DNA from: Eisenbergiella porci
GTDB taxonomy: Bacteria > Bacillota > Clostridia > Lachnospirales > Lachnospiraceae
Length of the DNA: 64,000 nucleotides
Direction: 5' to 3'
Assembly: GCF_009696275.1 (NCBI RefSeq)
Contig: NZ_VUMI01000002.1
Coordinates: 62,001-126,000 of the forward strand
Shown: positions 44,266 through 53,153 of the stretch, piece after piece
How the letters are laid out: each line of letters begins with the position of its first letter
How positions within the stretch are numbered: the first letter of the stretch is position 1
Translations under genes and position numbers: made by a program
The notes under the pieces: model-generated
Database searches by the model: none
The model's input: the letters and a program-made list of their open reading frames with translations, nothing else
What the model was told of the DNA's origin: nothing

Positions 44266-45423
44266 ATGAAGCTTTATATGCCAACCAAAGTTTATAATGA
44301 AAAGAACTGTGTGGAAAACCACAGCCGCGAGCTGGCGGCGCTGGGGACAAAAGCCCTGATAGTGACCGGGAAGCATTCCTCACGGATCAACGGCTCTCTG
44401 GAGGATGTGAAGGGCGCGTTGGAAAGAGAGAGGATACCTTATGTTATTTTTGATGAGATAGAAGAGAATCCTTCCGTGGAAACGGTGATGAAGGCGAGGG
44501 CTCTGGGAGTCAGCGAGGGTGCGGATTTTGTCATCGGCGTGGGCGGCGGTTCTCCCATGGATGCTTCCAAGGCCATTTCACTGATGATGGCGAACCCGGA
44601 GCATGATGAGAGGCTTCTGTACACCAAAGTGCAGACCTCCGCGGACGGCCCGGTCAGGGAGGCGTTTCCGGTGGCTGAGGTGCCCACCACGGCAGGAACC
44701 GGTTCCGAGGTGACGCCTTATGCCATTCTGACGAAAAATGTGCTTCCGGATATTGTGCTTACCACGGTTCCCCTGGAAAAGGACCGGGAGGCCTTTGCCT
44801 ATCTGGAAAAACGGACGAAGCAAAGCATCAGCCATCATATTTTCCCGGCGCTGGCCCTTGTGGACGTAACTTATCTTCAAACGGCCTCCCGCACCGGCTG
44901 CATCAATACAGCGGTGGACACGCTGGCCCATCTGATAGAAAGCCACCTGAATACCAACAGTACGGAATACAGCAGGATATACAGTGAAATGGGGCTGCGG
45001 ACCTGGGCGAAAATCAAGGATAAGCTGCTGCGTTTTGAAATCGGTGAAGAAGAGCGCCAGGCGCTTATGCGTGCATGCACGTTGGGCGGCATGGCAATCG
45101 CCCATACCGGAACGAGCCTGCCGCATGGACTGAGCTATCCCATCACCTGTGAAATGGGAGTGCCTCACGGCAAGGCAGTGGGTATCTTCCTGCCCGGCTT
45201 TATCCGGAATTATGGAAATCAGGAGGAGGCAATGAAGGTGCTGTACCTGCTGGATTTCGGCGGAGAGCAGACCTTCTGCGAATATATCAGGCAGCTGCTG
45301 GGAGAGGTGGCGATATCAGAGGAGCTGTGGGAAAGAACGATGGATGAGGTGCTGGCCAATCCGGCGAAGCTGAAGAACTATCCGTTTATGCTCGATCGGG
45401 AAAAACTGCAGGGATACCGGTAG
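44266..45423 (+). CDS. Iron-containing alcohol dehydrogenase
   Basis: 385 residues of the group III (Fe-ADH) family. NAD(P) binding is at GVGGGSPMDASKAIS, and the substrate/metal segment EVPTTAGTGSEVTPYAI is present. Metal ligands are expected in the Asp of AVDTLAHLIE (Asp-x-x-x-His) and in the His residues of IAHTGTSLPHGLSYP and MGVPHGKAVG. It reduces an aldehyde or oxidises an alcohol in the cytosol; the alcohol is not known, and butanol or lactaldehyde-type enzymes are possible. Start after AGAGGAGG. Single gene between nrdD and the phosphatase. Confidence 0.92.
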   Translation: MKLYMPTKVYNEKNCVENHSRELAALGTKALIVTGKHSSRINGSLEDVKGALERERIPYVIFDEIEENPSVETVMKARALGVSEGADFVIGVGGGSPMDASKAISLMMANPEHDERLLYTKVQTSADGPVREAFPVAEVPTTAGTGSEVTPYAILTKNVLPDIVLTTVPLEKDREAFAYLEKRTKQSISHHIFPALALVDVTYLQTASRTGCINTAVDTLAHLIESHLNTNSTEYSRIYSEMGLRTWAKIKDKLLRFEIGEEERQALMRACTLGGMAIAHTGTSLPHGLSYPITCEMGVPHGKAVGIFLPGFIRNYGNQEEAMKVLYLLDFGGEQTFCEYIRQLLGEVAISEELWERTMDEVLANPAKLKNYPFMLDREKLQGYR

Positions 45424-45530
45424 ATTTTACCTGGTTTTACATACTTTTTGCGTGAACACGGCAATAGATTTAAGGTTGGCTCTTTATAATGAACCTGTCG
45501 ATTGTACATACTACAATATGGAAGGAGATT

Positions 45531-47219
45531 ATGAAGAGAGTGAAAAAGAAATTGGTTTCATTATTGATGACAGGAATGCTGCTGGCGGGTGCGCTTACCG
45601 GGTGTTCGGGGGCGGGTGCGTCGCCGGAGGCTTCGAGTGAGGCGGGCAGCGAAACGGTGAAGGAGACGCAGTCTGCGGAGGATATCCAGACTGCGGCAGG
45701 CGCGTCGGCGGCTGAACAGGTTGGGGCGCAGGACTCTGTGCAGGCGGGAACGCCTAAGTATGTGTTTCTTTTTATCGGGGATGGGATGAGTTATCCGCAG
45801 GTGCAGCTGACCAATTATTTTTTGAGCGCTTCCCAGGCGGACGTGGGGAAAACGGTCGCTGTGGACGGGGAGGAAAAGACGATCCTGCAGAGCAAAAATC
45901 ATCTGGCCATGATGGATTTCCCGGTGGCCGGATCCGCGCAGACCTTTGACAGCACCTCCTTTGCACCGGATTCCGCATCTACGGCGACCTCTATAGCCAC
46001 GGGCAAAAAGACCTGGAGCGGAAGCATCAATGTAAGCGAGGATTTTACGCAGACCTATGAAACGATTGCGGAAAAGCTGAAAGCACAGAAGGATTATAAA
46101 ATCGGCGTGCTGTCCACGGTAAACTTAAACCATGCCACGCCTGCCGCGTTTTATGCGCATCAGGCGTCCAGAAGCAGCTATTATGACATCGGCCTGGAGC
46201 TGATTGAGAGCGGCTTTGATTATTTTGCCGGAGGGGGCCTTTTGCAGACAACCGGCAAAAATGAGGATCAGGAGGATCTTTACACACTGGCGGAAAACGC
46301 AGGCTACCAGGTGGTAAAAACACAGGCGGAGGCGGAAGCGCTGGGCGCGGACAGCGGAAAGGTCATCGTTATCGACGAACATCTGGCAGACAGCAGCGCC
46401 ATGTCCTATGAGCTGGATCGCGGGCAGGAGGAATGGGCGCTTGCTGATTATGTGGAAAAAGGCATTGAGGTGCTGGATAATGAAACCGGCTTTTTCATGA
46501 TGGTGGAAGGCGGAAAAATCGACTGGGCCTGCCATGCCAACGACGCCGCTTCCACAATTACGGATACCATTGCCCTGGATAATGCGGTGGAGAAAGCCGT
46601 GGAATTCTATGAGCAGCATCCGGAGGAAACCCTCATCATCGTCACCGGGGATCATGAAACCGGAGGTTTGACCATCGGTTTTGCGGGAACGGATTACGAT
46701 ACCTTTTTAAAGAATTTTGAAAACCAGAAAATCTCCTATGCAAAATTTGATTCCGATTATGTATCTGCTTACAAGGAAAATAAAACGGATTTCGCGCAAG
46801 TCATGCTGGATGTGACAGAGCTGTTCGGCCTTCAGGCGCCTGCCGGGGAAGGAAGCAGCGCCGCACAGCAAAAGGACAGTGCGGATTTGCATCCGGAATC
46901 CGGAAATGACGGCGCCCTGGTCATGACGGATTATGAATACGGGCTTCTTAAAGGTGCTTACGAAACGACCATGTCCCGCACCGGGGAGGAAGAGGAGTTC
47001 GCGCAGGACGAATATATCCGTTACGGCAGTTACGAACCGCTGACCGTAACCATCACTCATATTCTTAATAACAAGAGCGGCGTAAATTTTGGCTCCTATG
47101 CCCATACAGGGCTTCCCGTGGAAGTGCTGGTTAAGGGAACCGGAGCGGACAGCTTTGACGGCTACTATGATAATACGGATATTTATAACCGTCTGGCCGC
47201 CCTGTTAGGAGTGGAATGA
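45531..47219 (+). CDS. Alkaline phosphatase, lipoprotein
   Basis: About 562 residues from ATG 45531, after GGAAGGAG. Lipobox LTGC near residue 25, so it is anchored outside the membrane, with a Ala/Glu/Ser-rich spacer. The PhoA-type core is complete: FLFIGDGMS (metal Asp), nucleophile Ser in PDSASTATSIATGKK, VEGGKIDWACHAND and VTGDHETGG metal sites. It frees phosphate from organic phosphomonoesters outside the cell. Its stop overlaps the start of the YibE/F permease gene, so the two are coupled. A Pho-type promoter is not obvious. Confidence 0.95.
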   Translation: MKRVKKKLVSLLMTGMLLAGALTGCSGAGASPEASSEAGSETVKETQSAEDIQTAAGASAAEQVGAQDSVQAGTPKYVFLFIGDGMSYPQVQLTNYFLSASQADVGKTVAVDGEEKTILQSKNHLAMMDFPVAGSAQTFDSTSFAPDSASTATSIATGKKTWSGSINVSEDFTQTYETIAEKLKAQKDYKIGVLSTVNLNHATPAAFYAHQASRSSYYDIGLELIESGFDYFAGGGLLQTTGKNEDQEDLYTLAENAGYQVVKTQAEAEALGADSGKVIVIDEHLADSSAMSYELDRGQEEWALADYVEKGIEVLDNETGFFMMVEGGKIDWACHANDAASTITDTIALDNAVEKAVEFYEQHPEETLIIVTGDHETGGLTIGFAGTDYDTFLKNFENQKISYAKFDSDYVSAYKENKTDFAQVMLDVTELFGLQAPAGEGSSAAQQKDSADLHPESGNDGALVMTDYEYGLLKGAYETTMSRTGEEEEFAQDEYIRYGSYEPLTVTITHILNNKSGVNFGSYAHTGLPVEVLVKGTGADSFDGYYDNTDIYNRLAALLGVE

Positions 47220-48370
47220 TGAAAATAATGTCTTTTTTCAAAAGGCAGAATTCCGTAGTACTTACCACAATTTTCGGACTGATAGTCATCGGTATCCTCA
47301 TATGCCTTCCCACAGGCTATGAGGATGCCCTTATTTATCAGGGGACGGAGCGCGCCGTGGGCAAGGTAGTGGGTACGGATAATTCTGCGATTATTACTTC
47401 AGGCCTGATCCAGTCCGGTGAACAGCTGTGCACCCTGGAAATCGAGAACGGAATTTTTGCGGGGCAGACCCTGGAGGGCGTGAATTTCCTCAGCGGTTCC
47501 CTGGAAAAGGATAAAATTTTTAAAACAGGGGATCGCGCCCTGCTTACCATAAGCTACAAAGGGCAGGAAATAAAATCCGTAATCCTGTCGGATCATTACC
47601 GGCTGGACAAGGAGTTTATCCTTCTGGCGGTTTTCGCCGTATTCCTGGTGGTTTTTGCAGGAAAAATCGGGTTTCAGGCGATCCTTTCCTTTTTTATTAC
47701 CATATTAATGATATGGAAGGTTCTTGTTCCCTGCTATCTGAAGGGCTGTTCCCCTGTCTGGACGGGCATTGCCATCACGGCTGTCCTCACTGCCATTATC
47801 ATCTTTTTTGTATACGGCCCGGACAAACGTACCCTGTCCGCAGTCCTGGGCGCGCTTCTCGGCGTAGCCACCACCTGCATACTGGGAATCCTGTTTACGG
47901 ATCTGTTTAAAATCCACGGCGCGGTCATGACAAGCTCCGAATCCCTCCTTTACAGTGGCTACCAGGATCTTGATCTGACCTCTATTTTTATGGCGAGTAT
48001 TTTTATCGGCGCTTCCGGCGCCATGATGGACCTTGCCGTTGACATTACCTCGGCCGTATACGAGGTTATTTCCAAAAAGCCGGATATCCTGCCCGCAGAA
48101 GCAGTTCTGTCAGGCCTGCGCGTGGGCCGCGCCGCCATGGGCACCATGACTACAACCCTTCTTCTCGCCTATTCCGGCGGCTATATTTCCCTCCTCATGG
48201 TTTTCATGGCCCAGGGAACCCCCATCGATCACATCCTGAACTATAAATATGTGGCCGCCGAAGTCCTGGATACCGTGGTAGGCAGCTTCGGCCTGGTAAC
48301 CGTCGCTCCCTTCACCGCCCTCATGGCAGGCCTGCTCCTGACAAGAAAAAAAGGCAGCATGCCATCTTAA
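47216..48370 (+). CDS. YibE/F family membrane protein
   Basis: 384 residues. One N-terminal span, a ~110-residue extracytoplasmic domain (GTERAVGKVVGTDNSAIITS) and then about seven spans with the YibE/F signature (SIFIGASGAMMDLAVDITSA; LRVGRAAMGTMTTTLLLAYS). The role of YibE/F is unknown; members are often linked with phosphate or metal genes. Translational coupling to the alkaline phosphatase (ATGA overlap) suggests a joint function, for example uptake or signalling around released phosphate. Confidence 0.9.
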   Translation: MMKIMSFFKRQNSVVLTTIFGLIVIGILICLPTGYEDALIYQGTERAVGKVVGTDNSAIITSGLIQSGEQLCTLEIENGIFAGQTLEGVNFLSGSLEKDKIFKTGDRALLTISYKGQEIKSVILSDHYRLDKEFILLAVFAVFLVVFAGKIGFQAILSFFITILMIWKVLVPCYLKGCSPVWTGIAITAVLTAIIIFFVYGPDKRTLSAVLGALLGVATTCILGILFTDLFKIHGAVMTSSESLLYSGYQDLDLTSIFMASIFIGASGAMMDLAVDITSAVYEVISKKPDILPAEAVLSGLRVGRAAMGTMTTTLLLAYSGGYISLLMVFMAQGTPIDHILNYKYVAAEVLDTVVGSFGLVTVAPFTALMAGLLLTRKKGSMPS

Positions 48371-48443
48371 ACTTCTGCTTTTCCTGTCCCTCAAACATAA
48401 GCTGTGTGTTCCATCCGGCCAGCTAATCCGGCCAACTAATCTC

Positions 48444-48472
48444 TTGTGCGATACCTGTAAATATGTTACAAT
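48444..48472 (+). promoter_or_regulatory. pyrF promoter
   Basis: -35 TTGTGC (48444-48449), 17-base spacer, -10 TACAAT (48467-48472). A direct repeat ATCCGGCCA-x-CTAAT lies just upstream (about 48412-48440). Confidence 0.6.
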
Positions 48473-48508
48473 TCTCATAAATGTTCAGCAGGCCGGGCAA
48501 CGGTAGAC

Positions 48509-48535
48509 GAACCGCTTCCGGGCGGTTCTGTTTTT
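48509..48535 (+). terminator. Leader terminator (attenuator) before pyrF
   Basis: GAACCGC-ttccgg-GCGGTTC followed by TGTTTTT. It sits about 30 bases after the expected transcription start and 90 bases before pyrF, so it probably controls read-through. No clear PyrR loop sequence is seen. Confidence 0.65.
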
Positions 48536-48557
48536 GCGGACAAAAGAAGCTTCGTTC

Positions 48558-48584
48558 GTAACTGTGAGGGTACCACGCAGTTAC
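48558..48584 (+). repeat. Solitary MITE-end palindrome in the pyrF leader
   Basis: GTAACTG-tgagggtaccacg-CAGTTAC; related to the terminal palindrome of MITE copy A (reverse complement of 3330-3357), sharing GTAACTGTGAGGG. Located 40 bases before the pyrF start. Confidence 0.55.
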
Positions 48585-48623
48585 CTTCGTTTAATATCTA
48601 TAATGGAAAGGAACGAATGTATT

Positions 48624-49550
48624 ATGATTAACAAGCTTGTGGAAAAGATAAAAAACACCAATGCGCCCATCGTTGTGGGACTGGATCCGATGCTGAAGTA
48701 CATCCCGGAGCAGATTCAGAATAGGGCCTTTGAGGAGTACGGAGAGACCTTAAAGGGAGCGGGAGAGGCCATCTGGCAGTACAACAAGGGGATTGTGGAT
48801 GCGGTTTACGACCTGATTCCCGCGGTAAAGCCTCAGATCGCCATGTATGAGCAGTTCGGGATCGAAGGCATGATCGCTTACCAGAAAACTGTGGATTACT
48901 GTAAGGAAAAGGATCTGGTGGTTATCGGCGATATCAAGCGCGGCGACATCGGTTCCACCTCGGAAGCCTATGCCGTGGGGCATCTGGGCAGAGCGAAGGT
49001 GGGAAGCAGCCATCTGTCCGGCTTCGGAGAGGATTTTGCCACCGTGAACCCCTATCTTGGTTCCGACGGCGTGAAGCCCTTCATCGATGTGTGCAGGGAA
49101 GAGAAAAAGGGTATTTTTGTTCTGGTAAAGACCTCTAATCCCAGCAGCGGCGAATTCCAGGACAGGCTCATTGACGGCCGCCCGCTCTATGAGCTGGTGG
49201 GTGAGAAGGTTGCCCAGTGGGGGGAGGAAGCCATGGGAGATTCCTACAGCTATGTAGGCGCTGTCGTGGGCGCAACCTATCCTGAAATGGGCGCGGTCCT
49301 CCGCAAAATTATGCCCAAGGCATACATCCTGGTTCCCGGCTATGGCGCGCAGGGAGGAAAAGGCGCTGACCTGCTTCCTTTCTTCAATGAAGACGGGCTG
49401 GGCGCTATCGTGAATTCCTCCAGAGGAATCATCGCGGCATATCAGCAGGAAAAATATGCACAGTTTGGCGCCGCCAACTATGCGGACGCATCCAGGCAGG
49501 CAGTGCTTGATATGATTGACGATATCTCCACTGCGCTGGGAACAAAATAA
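48624..49550 (+). CDS. pyrF: Orotidine 5'-phosphate decarboxylase (type 2)
   Basis: 308 residues from ATG 48624 (GGAAAGGA upstream); the longer frame starting at 48534 covers the leader hairpin. It converts OMP to UMP in pyrimidine synthesis. The catalytic block DIKRGDIGS carries the Asp-Lys-Asp triad, and VGLDP near the N-terminus, SGFGEDFATVNPYLGSDGVK and VPGYGAQGG complete the barrel. The length is that of the longer, type 2 enzymes. pyrE lies 13.8 kb downstream; pyrK and pyrD, often placed between them, are missing from the window. Confidence 0.96.
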   Translation: MINKLVEKIKNTNAPIVVGLDPMLKYIPEQIQNRAFEEYGETLKGAGEAIWQYNKGIVDAVYDLIPAVKPQIAMYEQFGIEGMIAYQKTVDYCKEKDLVVIGDIKRGDIGSTSEAYAVGHLGRAKVGSSHLSGFGEDFATVNPYLGSDGVKPFIDVCREEKKGIFVLVKTSNPSSGEFQDRLIDGRPLYELVGEKVAQWGEEAMGDSYSYVGAVVGATYPEMGAVLRKIMPKAYILVPGYGAQGGKGADLLPFFNEDGLGAIVNSSRGIIAAYQQEKYAQFGAANYADASRQAVLDMIDDISTALGTK

Positions 49551-49870
49551 TCATAATACGTTTGGAAACGGCGCACCGGGTATAAGATACAATCTGATGT
49601 ATCTCAATAATGGCAGGGCAATGGAGAGCATCCTGGAAGGAGAAAGAAATTAAAAAGCAGGGGATTGCTGAACAGATTTCAGAGAAATCTGTCAGTCGTT
49701 TTTTTTAAATGAGGTAGATTTACACAGCTAAAGGTGCTAAAAAAAAGCAGCTTTTTGATGAAGAAGCATGTTTGATAGCATATTCTGGAGGTATGTACTG
49801 CTTGCTGCAGAAAAGCACCTGGGAAGAATACCAAATCAGGATTTTTTTGCTACTATTACAAAATAAACAT
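49551..49870. other. Intergenic region between pyrF and the sugar island
   Basis: Holds the pyrF terminator (49672-49704) and the minus-strand terminator near 49876. A 32-codon frame through the first hairpin is not supported. Nothing else is seen. Confidence 0.5.
49672..49706 (+). terminator. pyrF terminator
   Basis: Perfect 9-bp stem ACAGATTTC-aga-GAAATCTGT, then CAGTCG and a run of eight T. Confidence 0.75.
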
Positions 49871-49899
49871 AACGGAAGAGCGGCCATCACGCCGCTCTT
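49855..49899 (-). terminator. Terminator of the kinase operon, minus strand
   Basis: AAGAGCGGC-gtgatg-GCCGCTCTT on the minus strand, followed by a T-rich tail. It directly follows the histidine kinase stop. Confidence 0.75.
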
Positions 49900-49903
49900 T
49901 TCA

Positions 49904-51670
49904 TTATTGATCCAAAGGAATATGTATACTTACGGTCGTTCCTTTGTTCTTAACACTGTAAATTTTTATTCCATAAGATTTTCCGTATAATAACTGAATA
50001 ATATTATGAACATTGTTAAGTCCAACATGATTATGATTGGTATCCTGAGAATCCAGTTTCAGTGGAAGCGTAATATAGCCATCTTCATCAAAACCGACTC
50101 CGTCATCGATTACATCGATCTGTATTCCGGTAGCAGAATAGGAGAGATTGATATACACATGACCTGCTTTCATCTTGGGTTCCAGTCCATGTACAACAGC
50201 ATTTTCTGCAATCAGCTGAATGCACAGCTTGGGAATGGAATAATTCAAAATGCTCTCATCCTCTGTTTCAATCGTATAGGAGAGCTTTTCGCCGTAACGG
50301 AATTTCTGAATCTGAAGATAATACTCCGCATATTCCAGTTCCTGAGAAATGGGTACTTTTTCTGTATCGCTGCGGTAAATTTTGGCCTGTATCAGCTTGG
50401 AAAAGGTTGACATCAAATTGCTTACTTCTTCATTTCCATCGAGCCGGGCCTGAAGTCCAATCGCATTAAGGACATTGAACATAAAATGCGGATTCATCTG
50501 TGACTGTATAAATTTCAGTTCCATCTCAGTAACTGAGAGTTGTTTTTCATAAACCTGCTTGATAAGGTGATGAATGTATTCCGTCATCTCGTTAAAAACA
50601 TGGCTGATTTCATGAAATTCCTGACTGTCATACTCGGGAAGCTTGGTTTCAAAGTCTCCCTCTTTTACCTCATGCATTTTTCCGGTAATTTCCTGCAATG
50701 GCTTAGTAATTCGATAAGTAAAGAGAAGGAAGCTGGTCAAGCCGGCCAGTAGAATAATGATAAAACCAATGATATAAATGCTCAGGGAATTGTATAAAAT
50801 AAAGGAGGCCTGATTTTGAGGAATTCCCATTGTCAGCTGCATCTGCATACACAGCTTGTCTGTGTAGATGCGGTAAGAATGTTCTGCTATCTTCCCGATA
50901 TATGGTTTAGAGGGCTGTGTTACCCGAAGCTCTGAAAGTTGTGCTTCTGCGTCAGCGGTAAAGTCCCCGGAGATAATGCCGTCCTGATTATAAAGCATCC
51001 AAATGGAATCTTCATAATTCTGCAAGTCTCCCATGACATCCCTGATGGCATTTGAATTCAGTTCGAAAATGATAACTCCCTGTTCCTCCATATTCTCATC
51101 CAAAACAGAATATGCCATATAAAGCATATCTTTCTGGGAATAACAGATTCCGCCAAAACGATTTTTTCTTTTGTCTGTCCTTCGATAGGTATTCCAAAGG
51201 GAGATGAATTTCTGCTCAGTTGTTGGAACTTCAGAATACAGAAGAGTATAGTAGGAGTTGGAAACGAAGCTGCCGTTTTCACGGAACAGAAAAATCTTTT
51301 CCACCAGAGGAGTACTTCCAGTCCCCCTGTTGGCCGAACTGCTGATGTTCATGACGCGTATCAATTCTTCCTGTAAAAACTCAGAAGAAGGAGCGCTGGA
51401 GCTATCCTGCAGAAAACCCATCAGATCATCTGAATTACGAACGGATTTAACTACATCCTCCATATATAGAAAGCGTTGATTCAGGTTACTGCTTACCTCT
51501 GTTAAAAGGAAATCCAGATCATGATCTACATAGGTTCCGACTAAGCGGCCAATAGCAATGACAAATAGGAATCCACATAACAGGAAATATGTCAGAATGA
51601 TTGCGAGATTTGTTTTTAACAATCTCATTCTCAAAGAGGGTCTTTTTTTTATTGAAAGGCTATCTTTCAT
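49904..51670 (-). CDS. Sensor histidine kinase (YesM/LytS-like)
   Basis: 588 residues. Two membrane spans (about 20-42 and 296-318) flank a large extracytoplasmic sensor domain. A HAMP linker (ITKPLQEITGKMHEVKEGDF) is followed by a His_kinase domain with the phospho-His in QSQMNPHFMFNVLNAIG and an ATPase domain (NAVVHGLEPK; DDGVGFDEDG). It shares a start/stop overlap with the solute-binding protein gene upstream in the same operon. Its likely partner is the AraC-type response regulator at 61108-62669, a pairing usual for sugar-sensing YesMN-type systems. Confidence 0.93.
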   Translation of the reverse strand: MKDSLSIKKRPSLRMRLLKTNLAIILTYFLLCGFLFVIAIGRLVGTYVDHDLDFLLTEVSSNLNQRFLYMEDVVKSVRNSDDLMGFLQDSSSAPSSEFLQEELIRVMNISSSANRGTGSTPLVEKIFLFRENGSFVSNSYYTLLYSEVPTTEQKFISLWNTYRRTDKRKNRFGGICYSQKDMLYMAYSVLDENMEEQGVIIFELNSNAIRDVMGDLQNYEDSIWMLYNQDGIISGDFTADAEAQLSELRVTQPSKPYIGKIAEHSYRIYTDKLCMQMQLTMGIPQNQASFILYNSLSIYIIGFIIILLAGLTSFLLFTYRITKPLQEITGKMHEVKEGDFETKLPEYDSQEFHEISHVFNEMTEYIHHLIKQVYEKQLSVTEMELKFIQSQMNPHFMFNVLNAIGLQARLDGNEEVSNLMSTFSKLIQAKIYRSDTEKVPISQELEYAEYYLQIQKFRYGEKLSYTIETEDESILNYSIPKLCIQLIAENAVVHGLEPKMKAGHVYINLSYSATGIQIDVIDDGVGFDEDGYITLPLKLDSQDTNHNHVGLNNVHNIIQLLYGKSYGIKIYSVKNKGTTVSIHIPLDQ

Positions 51671-52965
51671 TATTTATCTCCTGAATTTAAAGCAGTCAGC
51701 ATTTCATCAACCTGGTCTACGGCCCAAGTGTTCTGATTTAAATATTGTTTTACCACATCAATTTTGGCTTCCGGCCAGACGGAATAAATGGTTTTTAACT
51801 GAATATCCGCTGTATATGCCTGCTGAATGGCATTTCCGAACAGAGGATATTCCTGGATTACCTGTTCCATATCAATGTTAGGATTGGCCGGAGCCTGCCC
51901 TGTCTCTATAGCCATCTTCGTTTGAACTTCCTCGCTTAACATATATTTTAAAAAGCGAACTTCAGCTTCGGCTTTTCCCTCATCTTCTTGCGCAGCAAGT
52001 ACATATCCGGAAGAGGGCGAAATATAGGAGAGACTCTGTCCATCTATAGCAGGGTAGTTGGCATATTTTAATTGAGCACTAAGGGGACTGTTTTTTAATT
52101 CTTCACTTTCCCAGACACCGTTGAAATAGATAATACTTTTTCCGTTTTGAAAATATTGACGGGCATTTTCAATATTGTCCACCCAAGAGGCATGTGAACC
52201 GATGATTTCTATATCTGAGAGCGTATGCATCAATGCTTCCTTATGGATTTTAATATAAGGATTCTGGGAAGCCCTTAAGCCATTACGGCCTTCGCCAGCA
52301 AGCCTTGCCAGAAAAAGGAATTCGATTGTCTGAGTATCTTCCAAGGCAAAGACTGAGAGGTTCTGTTCGCTGCTGTCTATCCATGCCTGAAGCTGCTCGA
52401 CTGTTTCCATAAATTCCGACCATGTCTGGGGGAGCTGAACATTCCCCTGTGCATCAGAAATACCAGCTTCTTTGAAATAATTTTCATTATACCAGTAGCC
52501 CGCCACTTCCAAAACATCAGGTATGGTGTGGATTTTGCCGGAACTGGTAGACCAAGTATCAAAGACTGCAGGAGATATATCTTTTTCCCACTCAGGGTCG
52601 GCTTTAATATAGGGCATTAAATCCAGAGCCATGCCACTTCTCTGCGCATTTTTTTCAAAGTATGAGAGACCGTTTGTACTGATAATATCGGGCATTTTAC
52701 CAACAGCAAGCATATCATTTCCGTTTTTGACCGTTTCATATGCAGTAGAGTATGCAATGCTGTTTATAACAATATCGGGATTCTTTTCTGTAAAATCATT
52801 ATAGATCTCCGTCATGACTGTATGAGTTTTTTGAGTGCCGCCCCAGCCGTGCATAAATGTGAGTTCAACTGGAGGTTGAGAAGCTTTATTTTGGCAGGCA
52901 CTTAAGGAGAGGAGGCTGATACAGATGAGTACTGCAGTTAGTGTATCAAAGACTTTTTTTCTCAT
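51670..52965 (-). CDS. Extracellular sugar-binding lipoprotein (family 1), next to the kinase
   Basis: 431 residues. The lipobox SLSACQ (Cys24) anchors it outside the membrane. It is a family 1 solute-binding fold (VELTFMHGWGGTQKTHTVMT; KSIIYFNGVWES). It is divergent from the GH65 gene and cotranscribed with the histidine kinase (ATGA overlap), not with the permeases. The island has a second binding protein (56523-57887) but only one permease pair. It may therefore act as a co-sensor presenting ligand to the kinase rather than as the uptake receptor. Confidence 0.88.
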   Translation of the reverse strand: MRKKVFDTLTAVLICISLLSLSACQNKASQPPVELTFMHGWGGTQKTHTVMTEIYNDFTEKNPDIVINSIAYSTAYETVKNGNDMLAVGKMPDIISTNGLSYFEKNAQRSGMALDLMPYIKADPEWEKDISPAVFDTWSTSSGKIHTIPDVLEVAGYWYNENYFKEAGISDAQGNVQLPQTWSEFMETVEQLQAWIDSSEQNLSVFALEDTQTIEFLFLARLAGEGRNGLRASQNPYIKIHKEALMHTLSDIEIIGSHASWVDNIENARQYFQNGKSIIYFNGVWESEELKNSPLSAQLKYANYPAIDGQSLSYISPSSGYVLAAQEDEGKAEAEVRFLKYMLSEEVQTKMAIETGQAPANPNIDMEQVIQEYPLFGNAIQQAYTADIQLKTIYSVWPEAKIDVVKQYLNQNTWAVDQVDEMLTALNSGDK

Positions 52966-53153
52966 GATTTTAACGTCCTTAAATGTAATTATTTAAAGAT
53001 ATTATAACATTCATTTCCTTTTATAGAAATATGGAAATCCAGCAGAACAGCGAAAAGTAAAAAAAGTATAATAAAAAGTCAAATAATCACGTAGAAAGAT
53101 AAAATATCTAAAGTTATCATTGTGGTAGTTAGCATAGTGGAGGAGATGAGAAC

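Noticed and set aside
49611-49708. Short frame reading into KKQGIAEQISEKSVSRFF, at first taken for a transposase tail
   Set aside because: The segment is the pyrF terminator hairpin (9-bp stem and T run); no family match.
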